The notes: generated from the letters alone by a model not told the origin. Shown: positions 41,637-50,829, counted from the stretch's first letter. The stretch: 64,000 nt of DNA from an uncultured Bacteroidales bacterium (GCA_902788315.1 CADAJS010000022.1:34760-98759), one strand, 5' to 3'. Numbers and translations: made by a program.

Positions 41637-43391
41637 ATGCTTGAAAGATTTCTGAAACAAACGCATTTCGTCTCCGAGGAGGACTACCGGCAACATCTGG
41701 AGTTCATCATTCCTCGGAACTTTAACTTTGCCTACGACGTCATGGACGCCTGGGCCGAGGAAGCGCCCCAGAAGCTGGCGCTCCTCTGGACCAACGACCA
41801 CGGCGAGGAACACCGATATACATTTGCCGACCTGAAACGCCTCACGGACCAGGCCGCCTCCTATTACGCCACGCTCGGCATCGGCCGCGGCGACATGGTG
41901 ATGCTCATCCTCAAGCGGCGCATCGAGTGGTGGATCAGCATCCTGGCCCTGCACAAGCTGGGAGCCATAGCCATTCCTGCCACCCACATGCTCACCAAGC
42001 ACGACATCATCTATCGCAACAATGCCGCTTCGGTAAAGGCCATCATCTGCGTGGACGACCCCTACGTGACCGGCGAGATCGAGAAGGCACTGCCCGAGAG
42101 CCCCACGGTGGAGCAGGTCATCATCGTGGGCACTGAAAACGGCGGCACGCCACCAAATCCGTCGCGGCACTCCACCAAACCCGCCGCGACACTCCACCAA
42201 AACGTCGGTGGCACGCCACCCGCCTACCACTATTATCACGACGAGATTGACGCAGCCCCCGCCTTCGTCCGTCCCGCCTTTGTGAACACCAACGAGGACA
42301 TCATGCTCATGTACTTCACCTCGGGCACCACGGGCGAGCCCAAGATGGTGGCCCACGACTTCCTCTACGCCATGGGCCACCTGACCACCGGCGTCTTCTG
42401 GCACAACCTCTCGCAGGACAGCATCCACCTCACCGTGGCCGACACGGGCTGGGGCAAGGCCGTCTGGGGCAAACTCTACGGGCAATGGTTTGCCGGAGCA
42501 TGTGTCTTTGTCTATGACCACGAGAAGTTCGCCGCCGACAAGATACTGCGTCAGATGGAGCGATACCGCATCACCTCCTTCTGCGCCCCGCCCACGGTCT
42601 ATCGCTTCCTCATTCGCGAGGACTTCTCGCAGTACGACCTCTCGGCCCTGCGCTATTGCACCACCGCCGGCGAGGCACTGAACCCCGCCGTATATCAGCG
42701 ATTCTATGAGCTTACAGGCATCCGCCTCATGGAGGGATTCGGACAGACGGAGACCACCATGACCCTGGGCACCATGCCCTGGATGACGCCAAAGCCCGGC
42801 AGCATGGGCAAGCCCAATGCCCAGTATGACGTGGACCTCATACGCCCCGACGGCACTCCCTGCGAGGACGGCGAGAAGGGCGAGATTGTCGTCCGCGTGC
42901 GCGACGGCCACCGACCCCTCGGTCTCTTCCGCGAATACTATCGCGACGCAGCGCTGACACGGGCCACATGGTACGGCGGATACTACCATACGGGCGACAT
43001 GGCCTGGCGCGATCAGGACGGCTACTACTGGTTCGAGGGACGCGCCGACGACGTCATCAAGAGTTCGGGCTATCGCATCGGGCCCTTCGAGGTGGAGAGC
43101 GCCCTGATGACCCACCCCGCTGTGGTGGAGTGCGCCATCACCGGCGTGCCCGACGACACACGCGGCATGGTGGTCAAGGCCACCGTAGTGCTGGGCCAGG
43201 AATGGAAACCGAAGGCCTCGCCCGAGCTGGTCAAGGAGTTGCAGGAGCACGTCAAGCACACCACCGCCCCCTACAAGTACCCGCGCATCATCGAGTTCGT
43301 CGATGAGCTGCCCAAGACCATCAGCGGCAAGATACGGCGCGTGGAGATCAGGCAAAACGATGCGTCAAAACCAGAAAACGGAATAAAATGA
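41637..43391 (+). CDS. AMP-dependent acyl-CoA synthetase
   Basis: The product is 584 residues. ANL-superfamily motifs: MYFTSGTTGEPKMVAHD (P-loop), LMEGFGQTETTMTLG (A5), YHTGDMAWRDQDGYYWFEGRADDVIKSSGYRIGPFEVES (A7-A8) and the catalytic lysine in LPKTISGKIRRVE near the C-terminus. It adenylates a carboxylic acid and forms its CoA thioester; sequence resembles medium-chain acyl/acetyl-CoA synthetases, substrate unknown. Residues 169-195 (NGGTPPNPSRHSTKPAATLHQ..) are a low-complexity insertion encoded by a 22-base-period repeat. The stop overlaps the proC start (ATGA). Confidence 0.93.
   Translation: MLERFLKQTHFVSEEDYRQHLEFIIPRNFNFAYDVMDAWAEEAPQKLALLWTNDHGEEHRYTFADLKRLTDQAASYYATLGIGRGDMVMLILKRRIEWWISILALHKLGAIAIPATHMLTKHDIIYRNNAASVKAIICVDDPYVTGEIEKALPESPTVEQVIIVGTENGGTPPNPSRHSTKPAATLHQNVGGTPPAYHYYHDEIDAAPAFVRPAFVNTNEDIMLMYFTSGTTGEPKMVAHDFLYAMGHLTTGVFWHNLSQDSIHLTVADTGWGKAVWGKLYGQWFAGACVFVYDHEKFAADKILRQMERYRITSFCAPPTVYRFLIREDFSQYDLSALRYCTTAGEALNPAVYQRFYELTGIRLMEGFGQTETTMTLGTMPWMTPKPGSMGKPNAQYDVDLIRPDGTPCEDGEKGEIVVRVRDGHRPLGLFREYYRDAALTRATWYGGYYHTGDMAWRDQDGYYWFEGRADDVIKSSGYRIGPFEVESALMTHPAVVECAITGVPDDTRGMVVKATVVLGQEWKPKASPELVKELQEHVKHTTAPYKYPRIIEFVDELPKTISGKIRRVEIRQNDASKPENGIK
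42142..42224. repeat. 22-base-period repeat array inside the acyl-CoA synthetase gene
   Basis: Units start at 42142, 42164, 42186 and 42208. The core GCGGCAC(G/T)CCACCAAA is followed by about 6 variable bases, with CCACC at 42150, 42172, 42194 and 42216. Three whole units (66 bases) preserve the reading frame and add about 22 residues to a surface loop. The last unit contains the palindrome GGTGGC-AC-GCCACC. Confidence 0.85.
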
Positions 43392-44176
43392 AATTCGCAA
43401 TCATCGGCGCCGGCAACATGGGCGGCGCACTGGCCCGTGGACTGGCACAGGGCACACGGGTCAGGGAAGAGGACATCACGGTCAGCAATCCCAGCCCTGC
43501 AAAACTGGAACAGCTGAAGGAGGAGTACCCCAAGATCGGCACCACCACGGACAACTGCCAATGCGTTGCCGAGGCCGATGTCGTCGTCCTGGCCGTGAAA
43601 CCCTGGAAGCTGGCCGAGGTAGCTGCTCAGCTTTCTCCCATCCTCGACAGCCGCTGGCAGAGGGTATGCTCCATGGTGGGAGGCATAGGACTCGACCGCC
43701 TTGAAGAACTGTTCCCCCTCATGCCCCTCTACTATCTAATCCCCAACACAGCCATCGCCACGCGCCAGAGCATGACATTCATCGCTTCGCGCCATACCAC
43801 TCCGCAGGCAGACAGCGAGATGCTGGCCATTCTCCGCGAGCTGGGCGACGCCATGCTGGTGGAGGAGCGACTGATGAACGCCGGCATGGTGCTGGCCTCG
43901 TGTGGCATAGCCTATGCCCTGCGCTACATCCGCGCAGCCAGCGAGGGCGGCGTCCAGTTAGGCTTCCGTGCCGCCGAGGCCCAGCATATCGTGGCTCAGA
44001 CCCTGCGCGGCGCCGCCAGCCTGCTCGAGCGCCCCAACGCCCATCCCGAGGCAGAGATCGACCGCGTCACCACGCCCGGCGGCCTCACCATCCGCGGACT
44101 GAACGCCATGGAGCAGGCCGGCTTCACCAACGCTGTAATCCGCGGACTCTTAGCAGCACTGCCAGAGAAGAAATAA
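43388..44176 (+). CDS. proC: Pyrroline-5-carboxylate reductase
   Basis: The product is 262 residues. It starts with the Rossmann motif KFAIIGAGNMGGALARGLAQG and ends with the P5CR signature region HPEAEIDRVTTPGGLTIRGLNAMEQAGFTNAVIRGL. It reduces pyrroline-5-carboxylate to proline with NAD(P)H. It is coupled to the preceding gene by a 4-base overlap and lies 7 bases before proB, forming a complete proline pathway with proB and proA. Confidence 0.95.
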   Translation: MKFAIIGAGNMGGALARGLAQGTRVREEDITVSNPSPAKLEQLKEEYPKIGTTTDNCQCVAEADVVVLAVKPWKLAEVAAQLSPILDSRWQRVCSMVGGIGLDRLEELFPLMPLYYLIPNTAIATRQSMTFIASRHTTPQADSEMLAILRELGDAMLVEERLMNAGMVLASCGIAYALRYIRAASEGGVQLGFRAAEAQHIVAQTLRGAASLLERPNAHPEAEIDRVTTPGGLTIRGLNAMEQAGFTNAVIRGLLAALPEKK

Positions 44177-44183
44177 GAGAAAC

Positions 44184-44969
44184 ATGACATACCAAAGAAT
44201 CGCCATCAAGGTGGGCAGCAATGTCCTCACACGCGACGACGGCACGCTCGACATCACCCGCATGTCGGCACTCGTCGATCAGCTGGCTCTCCTGCGACGC
44301 GCCGGGCTCCAGGTCATCCTCATATCCTCGGGAGCCGTGGCCAGCGGACGCAGCGAGATGCACCTGCCACAGTCAGAGACCAGACGCATGGACAGCGTGG
44401 AGCAGCGACAGCTCTTCTCGGCCGTGGGGCAGGCCAAGCTGATGGGGCGCTACGTGGAGTTCTTCCGAGACCACGGCATCCATGTGGGACAGGTGTTGAC
44501 CACCAAGGAGAACTTCTCCACACCCCGCCAGAACGAGAACCAGCGCCAGTGCATGCAGGCCATGCTGGACCACGACGTGCTGCCCATCGTCAACGAGAAC
44601 GACACGGTGTGCATCACCGAACTGATGTTCACCGACAACGATGAACTCTCCGGCCTCATTGCCCGCCTGATGGGATGCCAGGCGCTGGTAATCCTCAGCA
44701 ATGTGGACGGACTCTACGACGGCACGCCCAGCAGTCCCGAGGCAAGGCTCATCCGCGAGGTCAGGGCCGGGCAGGACATAGCCCAGTACATCAGTCAGGA
44801 ACATTCGTCGGCCGGACGAGGCGGCATGGAGAGCAAGTGCCACATTGCGCTCGCCGCAGCCCAGGCCGGAATCCATGTCTATATCGCCAACGGCAAACGA
44901 GAACACGTGCTCACCGACCTGCTCCTCTCCCCCACTCCCTCACTCCCCTTTACACACTTCCTCCCATGA
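44184..44969 (+). CDS. proB: Glutamate 5-kinase (short form without PUA domain)
   Basis: The product is 261 residues, containing only the amino-acid-kinase domain; the C-terminal PUA domain of the roughly 370-residue E. coli enzyme is absent. Motifs: RIAIKVGSNVLTRDDG, VILISSGAVASGRSEM, PIVNENDTVCITELMFTDNDELSGLIARLM and ILSNVDGLYDGTPSSPEARLI. It phosphorylates glutamate as the first step of proline synthesis, where proline feedback normally acts. The stop overlaps the proA start (ATGA at 44966-44969). Confidence 0.95.
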   Translation: MTYQRIAIKVGSNVLTRDDGTLDITRMSALVDQLALLRRAGLQVILISSGAVASGRSEMHLPQSETRRMDSVEQRQLFSAVGQAKLMGRYVEFFRDHGIHVGQVLTTKENFSTPRQNENQRQCMQAMLDHDVLPIVNENDTVCITELMFTDNDELSGLIARLMGCQALVILSNVDGLYDGTPSSPEARLIREVRAGQDIAQYISQEHSSAGRGGMESKCHIALAAAQAGIHVYIANGKREHVLTDLLLSPTPSLPFTHFLP

Positions 44970-46195
44970 ACACGCTCGATACCGCCTTTGCCTCTGTCCG
45001 GGATGCCAGCCGGTGCCTGACGGGCATCGAACCCACGACGATCAATGACGTATTGCTCGACCTGGCCGACGCCACCCTGCAGTCCATCCCCCAGCTACTC
45101 CAGGCCAACGCGCTCGACCTCCGTCAGATGCCCCAGGACGACCCGCGATATGACCGTCTGCAGCTGACGGAAAAACGCCTGGCCGACATCGCTGCCGACC
45201 TGCGCCAAGTGGCCTCGCTGCCCTCGCCCGTGGGTCGCGTGCTGAAGCACACCACGCTCCCCAATGGGCTCGAGCTCTCGCGCGTCAGCGTGCCCTTCGG
45301 CGTCATCGGCATCATCTTCGAGGCACGCCCAAATGTGTGCTTTGACTGCTTCTCGCTCTGCCTCAAGGCAGGCAGCGCCTGCATCCTGAAGGGCGGACGC
45401 GATGCCGAGCAGACATGCCGCGCCATCGTCAGCCTCATACGCCGTGTGCTTCAGCGTCACGGCCTGCCGCAGGAAACGGTGCTGCTACTCACCACCCACG
45501 AAGCTACGGACCAGTTGCTCCAGGCACGTGGACTGGTGGACCTCATCATCCCGCGCGGCAGCCAGCGACTAATAGAATATGTACGCACGCGGGCGCGCGT
45601 TCCTATTATAGAAACAGGGGCAGGCGTGGTGCATTGCTATGTGGATGCCGATGCCGACCTGCAGAAAGCCACGGCCATCGTGACGAACGCCAAGGCGCGA
45701 CGCGTAAGCGTCTGCAACGCGCTGGACTGTCTGATTATCCACAGGCAGCGGCTGAAGGACCTGCCGCAGTTGTGCGGTCCGCTGCTGGAGATGGGATGCG
45801 TTGTTGAGGCCGACGAGCGCGCACTGCCCCATCTGCCGGGCGCCGTGCCTGTCACAGAGGCCTCGTTCGGCACCGAATTCCTGGCACTGCGCATGGCCGT
45901 GAAGACCGTGGATAACCTGGATGAGGCGCTCCGTCATATACAGACATTCGGCTCGGGTCACAGCGAATCAATCGTGACCGAGAACGAGACTACGGCACGC
46001 CGCTTCCTCGCCGAGGTCGATGCCGCCTGTGTCTATCACAACGCGCCGACGAGTTTCACCGACGGCGCCCAGTTCGGGCTGGGTGCAGAGATAGGCATCT
46101 CGACGCAGAAACTGCACGCCCGAGGCCCGATGGCGCTCGAGGAGATTACAACCTACAAGTGGATTGTGTGCGGCAACGGCCAGACGCGTCCTTAG
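44966..46195 (+). CDS. proA: Glutamate-5-semialdehyde (gamma-glutamyl phosphate) reductase
   Basis: The product is 409 residues from ATG 44966, which overlaps the proB stop; longer readings into proB are not native. Family motifs are VPFGVIGIIFEARPNVCFDCFSLCLKAGSACILKGG, VPIIETGAGVVHCYVDADADLQKA, the catalytic cysteine region KARRVSVCNALDCLIIH and TFGSGHSESIVTEN. It reduces gamma-glutamyl phosphate to the semialdehyde that cyclises to P5C for ProC. Confidence 0.95.
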   Translation: MNTLDTAFASVRDASRCLTGIEPTTINDVLLDLADATLQSIPQLLQANALDLRQMPQDDPRYDRLQLTEKRLADIAADLRQVASLPSPVGRVLKHTTLPNGLELSRVSVPFGVIGIIFEARPNVCFDCFSLCLKAGSACILKGGRDAEQTCRAIVSLIRRVLQRHGLPQETVLLLTTHEATDQLLQARGLVDLIIPRGSQRLIEYVRTRARVPIIETGAGVVHCYVDADADLQKATAIVTNAKARRVSVCNALDCLIIHRQRLKDLPQLCGPLLEMGCVVEADERALPHLPGAVPVTEASFGTEFLALRMAVKTVDNLDEALRHIQTFGSGHSESIVTENETTARRFLAEVDAACVYHNAPTSFTDGAQFGLGAEIGISTQKLHARGPMALEEITTYKWIVCGNGQTRP

Positions 46196-46214
46196 AAATA
46201 AATCTTCCAATACG

Positions 46215-49200
46215 ATGAAACGAATCGCCTGCATCCTGCTGATTTCCTTCTTCGCTCTCTGTGTCGGCGCTGTGCCGACGGCGGAGACAGACACCCTGCT
46301 GCGTGTGCTCCGCGAGGAACTGGCTGCCGACTTCGACGAGTTGCAGCAGCAAGACGTGAAGCCCTACTTCATGAGTTTCCGTGTGCTGGAGACATGGGAG
46401 GCCGACATAGTTGCCTCCTTTGGCTTCCTCTACAATTCGCACCAGCGCCACAATCGCACTTTCACCCCACAGGTGCGTGTCGGCTCGCCCGAGTTGGATA
46501 ACTTCAAGTTTAGCAACCAATCCAGCGTCGGCTCGAGTGCCCTGCCCCTCGGCAACGGTTCGGCAGAGGCCCTTCGCGCTGCCATGTGGCTGCCGATGAT
46601 TTCCGCATACGACCTCGCATCCAACGCCTATCGCAGCGCACAGAGTAAACTGCGCTCGCAGGCCGACAACGAAGACAAGGCGCCCTGCTTCAGCGCGCCC
46701 GTCGGAGAGAAGGGCGCGACGTACTACGAGGCACCTCTCGCCCGTCCCGCGCTAACAGCGGAGGAACAGCGTGCGTGGGAGACGCGTCTCTGCCACGTTA
46801 CGGCAGCCTTCCGCCAGTATCCGCAGTTCAACAGGGCAGAAGCCGTACTGCAGATGGAGAACCAGCGTGCGCACTTGGTTAATACCGAGGGCGCGGCCAT
46901 CGTGCAGAACCGCGTGAGTTTTCGTGTATTTATTCAGGCGTCAGTGAAAACAGAGGACGGCATGGTGTTGCCACTCTTGCAGAGTTTCTACGCCACGTCG
47001 CTGGGTGCTTTGCCCGACGAGGCAACGATGATTAGCGCCGCCGAGGACGTGGCTCGCCGCCTTGTCGCACTCGCCAAGGCGCCTGTCGCAGACCCTTATA
47101 CGGGACCGGCGCTGTTGAGTGGTCCTGCCAGCGGCGTCTTCTTCCACGAGATATTCGGGCACCGGCTCGAGGGACACCGTATGAAGACAGGCGGACAGAC
47201 GTTCCGCAAGATGGTGGGAGAGCAGGTGCTACCCACAGAATTTCAGGTATATTGCGACCCCACGCTAACGCACTACGGCGCGCAGCCTCTGAACGGCGGT
47301 TACGTCTACGACGACGAAGGGACACGAGCCCGTCGGGTGGACAATGTGGTGAACGGCGTGCTCAGGGAATTCCTGATGAGCCGCGTGCCACTGGACAGTT
47401 TTCCGCAGAGCAACGGCCACGGCCGCACGGCCGCTGGGCGCGACCCCGTGAGCCGGCAGTCGAACCTCGTGGTGGAGACACGAAAACCGCACACGGAGGC
47501 GGAATTGCGACACATGCTGCTCGACGAGGCACGCCGGCAGGGCAAGGAATACGGCTATCTCTTCCAGAGTGCCAGCGGTGGCTACACCAGAACGGGCGAG
47601 GGCGGGAGCATTAACTCGTTCGACGTGAAGCCGGTGGAGGTTTACCGCATCTATGTGGACGGGCGGCCCGACGAGCTGGTGCGCGGAGTGAGCCTCATCG
47701 GTACGCCCCTCGCTATGTTCTCTAACATCGCAGCGGGCGGCGACACACCCTCCTCGTTCATCGGCGTGTGTGGTGCCGAGAGCGGATGGGTGCCGGTGAG
47801 CGCCACCTCGCCCATGATATTCTGCACGAAGATAGAGACACAGCGTGTGCAGGCGAAGTCGTCTTTGATGCCGAACTTGGCCGCTCCGCAGATGGGACGG
47901 AAGAATGCCGCCGTGGCGGGCTCGGCTCCGGAGGATGTCGTCTTTCGTGCGCTGTCCGACGAGATGCAGCGTTCGATGGACAGCCTGCGCGCCGAAGGAC
48001 AGCCAGCGCCGTTTCTCATCGACTACCGCCTGCAGCGTCAACGACAGGTGAAAATTACCGCTTCGCGTGGCGAACTCACGATGCTCGACTGTTGGCCGTG
48101 GACGCAGAACTTCGATGCGCAAGTAGTCTTGGGCGACCATCACTGCAGCAGCCTGCGAAACGCAGAACCAGACATGGACGGTCCCGGAATCCCAATGGCG
48201 TTGGACTATGACAACCTGCGCCGCCAGGCGTGGCTCGCCACAGATGCCAGATACAAGCAGGCCATCTCCGACCTTGAAAACAAGAAACGAGACCTGAAGA
48301 AGGTGACACGGCCCAAGGACGAGGAGGCGCTGGACGAGTTCTTCGCGGCAAAGCCCGTGGTGAGCGTTCAGAAACGCGCGCCCGAGAGCGAAAATCTGCG
48401 CACCGACGAACTGGCAGCCTACGCGCAGCGCCTCTCGCTCATCGCCAACGAGTTCCCCGAACTGACCGACAGCCGGGCGGAAATAACCCTAAGGCAGGCC
48501 GACATCTACCGCCTGACGAGCGAGGGCGTCCGCGTGGCACAGCCGCAGGACGACGTTGTAACCATCGTTTTCGACTTCCACCTATATCGTAAAGCGAACG
48601 TAGGGGATGTTAATTCCGAGCATGAGAAAAAATATAGTACAGCCAGCGAAGCATTGGCCGACAGTGCACAATTTATCCGGCAACTGCGCCAGTACGTAGG
48701 CAACCGGCTCAGTACGCTCCGCGACTCGATAGCCGAGGATTACTACGTGGGACCCGTGCTTCTGGAGAACGGCGCCAGCCGGAGAATATACAACCTAACC
48801 GGCTCCGGAAACTACATTTTCCGTGCGCGACATCCGTTTACGGAGAGCGACCGAAGCATCTTTGTGAGGCGCGACCGCAAGATTGTGGACGAGAAGATTA
48901 GTATTCGCCAAGACCCGACGCTGCGTCAGTGGGAAGGCAAGCCGCTTGTGGGCTACTACACAGCAGATGCCAACGGGCAGGCGCCGCAGGCCGTAACGCT
49001 GGTGGAACACGGCATCTTCCGTGGGCAACTATGTGGCGCCACGCCGGCACTGGGCACCCCTGCTCCGACGGGAAACCTGCGCTTCAACAATCCTTTCGAC
49101 TGGCATGGCCCGATGGGCGTGAGTACGGCGCCCGGCGTGCTGCGTGTAGAAAGCAGCAAGACAGTTCCGCTGAGCAAGATGCGGAAAATGCTGCTACGCA

Positions 49201-49505
49201 GTGCCAAGCGCGAAGGCTACGACCATGCATACCTCTGGCGCGACGAATTTATGTACCGCATCAACGTCGAAGATGGCAGCGAAACGCTCATCGGACCGAA
49301 GGACATCAGGTTGGGGTCCGTGTATATTATTCGCCACATCGGTGCACTCTCCTCAGAGCAGGAGGCCGTGACGACGAGCGAATGGGGCGGCGCGCGCTTT
49401 TCCGTCGTAGGACCGAAGGCAATGCTGCTGAACGATATAGAGATAACGGCTGACGAGCCCGTAAAGAGGGCCAAGCCTGTGCTGACATTCTCGCTAAAAA
49501 GATAA
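46215..49505 (+). CDS. Secreted double TldD/PmbA-like metallopeptidase
   Basis: The product is 1096 residues from ATG 46215, which gives a signal peptide (MKRIACILLISFFALCVGAVPTA). The first TldD-like unit (about 25-585) contains the zinc motif HEIFGHRLEGH at residues 311-321, then GRTAAGRDPVSRQSNLVVET, SASGGYTRTGEGGSINSFDVKPVEVYRIYVDG and GVCGAESGWVPVSATSPMIF, the classic TldD series. A second, more divergent unit fills about 610-1096 without an HExxxH, ending in SLKR. TldD and PmbA normally act as a cytosolic heterodimer; here both seem joined in one exported chain. It sits 19 bases after proA and 17 before argF', so it is carried in the arginine/proline transcript. Confidence 0.87.
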   Translation: MKRIACILLISFFALCVGAVPTAETDTLLRVLREELAADFDELQQQDVKPYFMSFRVLETWEADIVASFGFLYNSHQRHNRTFTPQVRVGSPELDNFKFSNQSSVGSSALPLGNGSAEALRAAMWLPMISAYDLASNAYRSAQSKLRSQADNEDKAPCFSAPVGEKGATYYEAPLARPALTAEEQRAWETRLCHVTAAFRQYPQFNRAEAVLQMENQRAHLVNTEGAAIVQNRVSFRVFIQASVKTEDGMVLPLLQSFYATSLGALPDEATMISAAEDVARRLVALAKAPVADPYTGPALLSGPASGVFFHEIFGHRLEGHRMKTGGQTFRKMVGEQVLPTEFQVYCDPTLTHYGAQPLNGGYVYDDEGTRARRVDNVVNGVLREFLMSRVPLDSFPQSNGHGRTAAGRDPVSRQSNLVVETRKPHTEAELRHMLLDEARRQGKEYGYLFQSASGGYTRTGEGGSINSFDVKPVEVYRIYVDGRPDELVRGVSLIGTPLAMFSNIAAGGDTPSSFIGVCGAESGWVPVSATSPMIFCTKIETQRVQAKSSLMPNLAAPQMGRKNAAVAGSAPEDVVFRALSDEMQRSMDSLRAEGQPAPFLIDYRLQRQRQVKITASRGELTMLDCWPWTQNFDAQVVLGDHHCSSLRNAEPDMDGPGIPMALDYDNLRRQAWLATDARYKQAISDLENKKRDLKKVTRPKDEEALDEFFAAKPVVSVQKRAPESENLRTDELAAYAQRLSLIANEFPELTDSRAEITLRQADIYRLTSEGVRVAQPQDDVVTIVFDFHLYRKANVGDVNSEHEKKYSTASEALADSAQFIRQLRQYVGNRLSTLRDSIAEDYYVGPVLLENGASRRIYNLTGSGNYIFRARHPFTESDRSIFVRRDRKIVDEKISIRQDPTLRQWEGKPLVGYYTADANGQAPQAVTLVEHGIFRGQLCGATPALGTPAPTGNLRFNNPFDWHGPMGVSTAPGVLRVESSKTVPLSKMRKMLLRSAKREGYDHAYLWRDEFMYRINVEDGSETLIGPKDIRLGSVYIIRHIGALSSEQEAVTTSEWGGARFSVVGPKAMLLNDIEITADEPVKRAKPVLTFSLKR

Positions 49506-49522
49506 ACTAAAAGATAAAGGAC

Positions 49523-50494
49523 ATGAAAAGTTTTCTCAACGTCGAAGACTTGGGCCCACTGGCTCAAGCACTCGAGGAGGCACGTCAACTGAAGCAAGAC
49601 CGCTTCCGTTTCGACCAACTGGGGCGCAACAAGACGCTGCTGATGGTCTTCTTCAACAACAGCCTTCGCACGCGACTTTCCACACAGAAGGCCGCCATGA
49701 ATCTGGGCATGAACGTCATTGTGCTGGATGTGAACGCCGGCGCCTGGAAACTGGAGACAGAACGCGGCGTCATCATGGACGGCGACAAGAGCGAGCATCT
49801 GCTGGAGGCCATCCCCGTGATGGGCTCGTACTGCGACCTCATCGGCATCCGCTCCTTTGCCGGACTCACCGACCGCGACTATGACTATGCCGAGACTGTC
49901 TTCCAGCAGTTCGTGCGCTACAGCGGCCGTCCCGTCTTCGCCATGGAGACGGCCACTGTGCATCCCCTGCAAGCCTTTGCCGACCTCATCACCATCGAGG
50001 AACACAAGGAGAACCAGCGACCCAAGGTCGTACTGACCTGGGCCCCCCACCCGCGTTCCCTGCCGCAGGCCGTGCCCAACTCGTTTGCCCAGTGGATGAT
50101 GGCGGCCGACGTGGACTTCGTCATCACGCATCCCGAGGGTTACGAACTCGACCCCGCCTTCACCCGAGGCGCCCGCATCGAGTACGACCAGCGCAAAGCC
50201 TTCGAGGGAGCCGACTTCGTCTATGCCAAAAACTGGAGTTGCCCGGGCGTCACCCGCCCCGACGACTACGGCAAGATACTCCACGACTACCACACGATGA
50301 TGCATTGGACCGTCGATGCCGAACACATGAGCTGGACCCGCGACGCCCACTTCATGCACTGCCTGCCCGTGCGTCGAGGCATGATCGTCACCGACGACGT
50401 CATCGAAGGGCCCCGCTCGCTTGTCATCCCCGAGGCGGCTAATCGTGAGATCAGCGCCACGGTGGTCATCAAGCGAATGCTCGAAAGCCTCTGA
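49523..50494 (+). CDS. argF': N-acylornithine (succinyl/acetyl) carbamoyltransferase ArgF'
   Basis: The product is 323 residues. It carries the ArgF' features rather than those of ordinary ornithine transcarbamylase: FFNNSLRTRLSTQKAAMNLGM (carbamoyl phosphate site), NAGAWKLETERGVIMDGDKSEHLLEA, and the late FMHCLPVRRGMIVTDDVIEGP. As I recall, residue 90 sets the acyl preference in this family: Pro in the Bacteroides fragilis succinyl enzyme, Glu in the Xanthomonas acetyl enzyme. Here it is Ser90 (codon 49790-49792). The enzyme makes N-acylcitrulline. It is the last gene of the region and is followed by a long terminator. Confidence 0.94.
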   Translation: MKSFLNVEDLGPLAQALEEARQLKQDRFRFDQLGRNKTLLMVFFNNSLRTRLSTQKAAMNLGMNVIVLDVNAGAWKLETERGVIMDGDKSEHLLEAIPVMGSYCDLIGIRSFAGLTDRDYDYAETVFQQFVRYSGRPVFAMETATVHPLQAFADLITIEEHKENQRPKVVLTWAPHPRSLPQAVPNSFAQWMMAADVDFVITHPEGYELDPAFTRGARIEYDQRKAFEGADFVYAKNWSCPGVTRPDDYGKILHDYHTMMHWTVDAEHMSWTRDAHFMHCLPVRRGMIVTDDVIEGPRSLVIPEAANREISATVVIKRMLESL

Positions 50495-50500
50495 CTCTCA

Positions 50501-50552
50501 CCACGGAAAGCGGCAGGATGTAACGCTCACTTCATCCTGCCGCTCTCCGTGG
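50501..50552 (+). terminator. Terminator of the arginine/proline region
   Basis: CGGCAGGATG (50511-50520) pairs with CATCCTGCCG (50533-50542), and the outer CCACGGA..AG / CT..TCCGTGG extends the stem to nearly 20 pairs (50501-50552) with one mismatch. It starts 6 bases after the argF' stop and has no long T-run. Confidence 0.8.
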
Positions 50553-50593
50553 CGAAACAGCATCAGGTGAAACTCAAAATATCCCGCCATTTA

Positions 50594-50710
50594 TTTTGTG
50601 GTTCCACAAAAAGAATGGATCTTTGAACCACAAAACCCTGTATCCTATGGCAGACCTACTCATTCTATGCACCTTCAAACGGCAAACCACTATGCACTCC
50701 TGCATAGTGG
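50594..50710. repeat. Set of inverted repeats in the argF'-50889 gap
   Basis: TTTTGTGGTTC at 50594-50604 is perfectly inverted at 50625-50635, and the first copy also forms its own palindrome (TTTTGTGG-TT-CCACAAAA, 50594-50611), so two alternative pairings exist. A second perfect hairpin, CCACTATGCA / TGCATAGTGG, is at 50687-50696 and 50701-50710. No gene is visible in 50495-50888. Confidence 0.6.
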
Positions 50711-50788
50711 AGAATAAGTTAGTACCCCCCACCTACTAATAAACTAACCCCATCCACCTTATTGCACGCCCCTCAGGGAGTGTCCGCA

Positions 50789-50829
50789 CATGCGGGCACA
50801 GCATTCGCCATGATTGCTGTGCCCGCATG
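50789..50829. terminator. Strong 14-bp hairpin upstream of the 50889 gene
   Basis: CATGCGGGCACAGC (50789-50802) pairs perfectly with GCTGTGCCCGCATG (50816-50829) around a 13-base loop; TATGTTTCTG follows. It may end read-through transcription or shape the leader of the next gene. Confidence 0.55.

Noticed and set aside
40890..43355. Long minus-strand frame opposite argD, the XRE-cupin gene and the acyl-CoA synthetase
   Set aside because: Same antisense artefact of high third-position GC; the plus strand encodes well-defined enzymes across the whole span.
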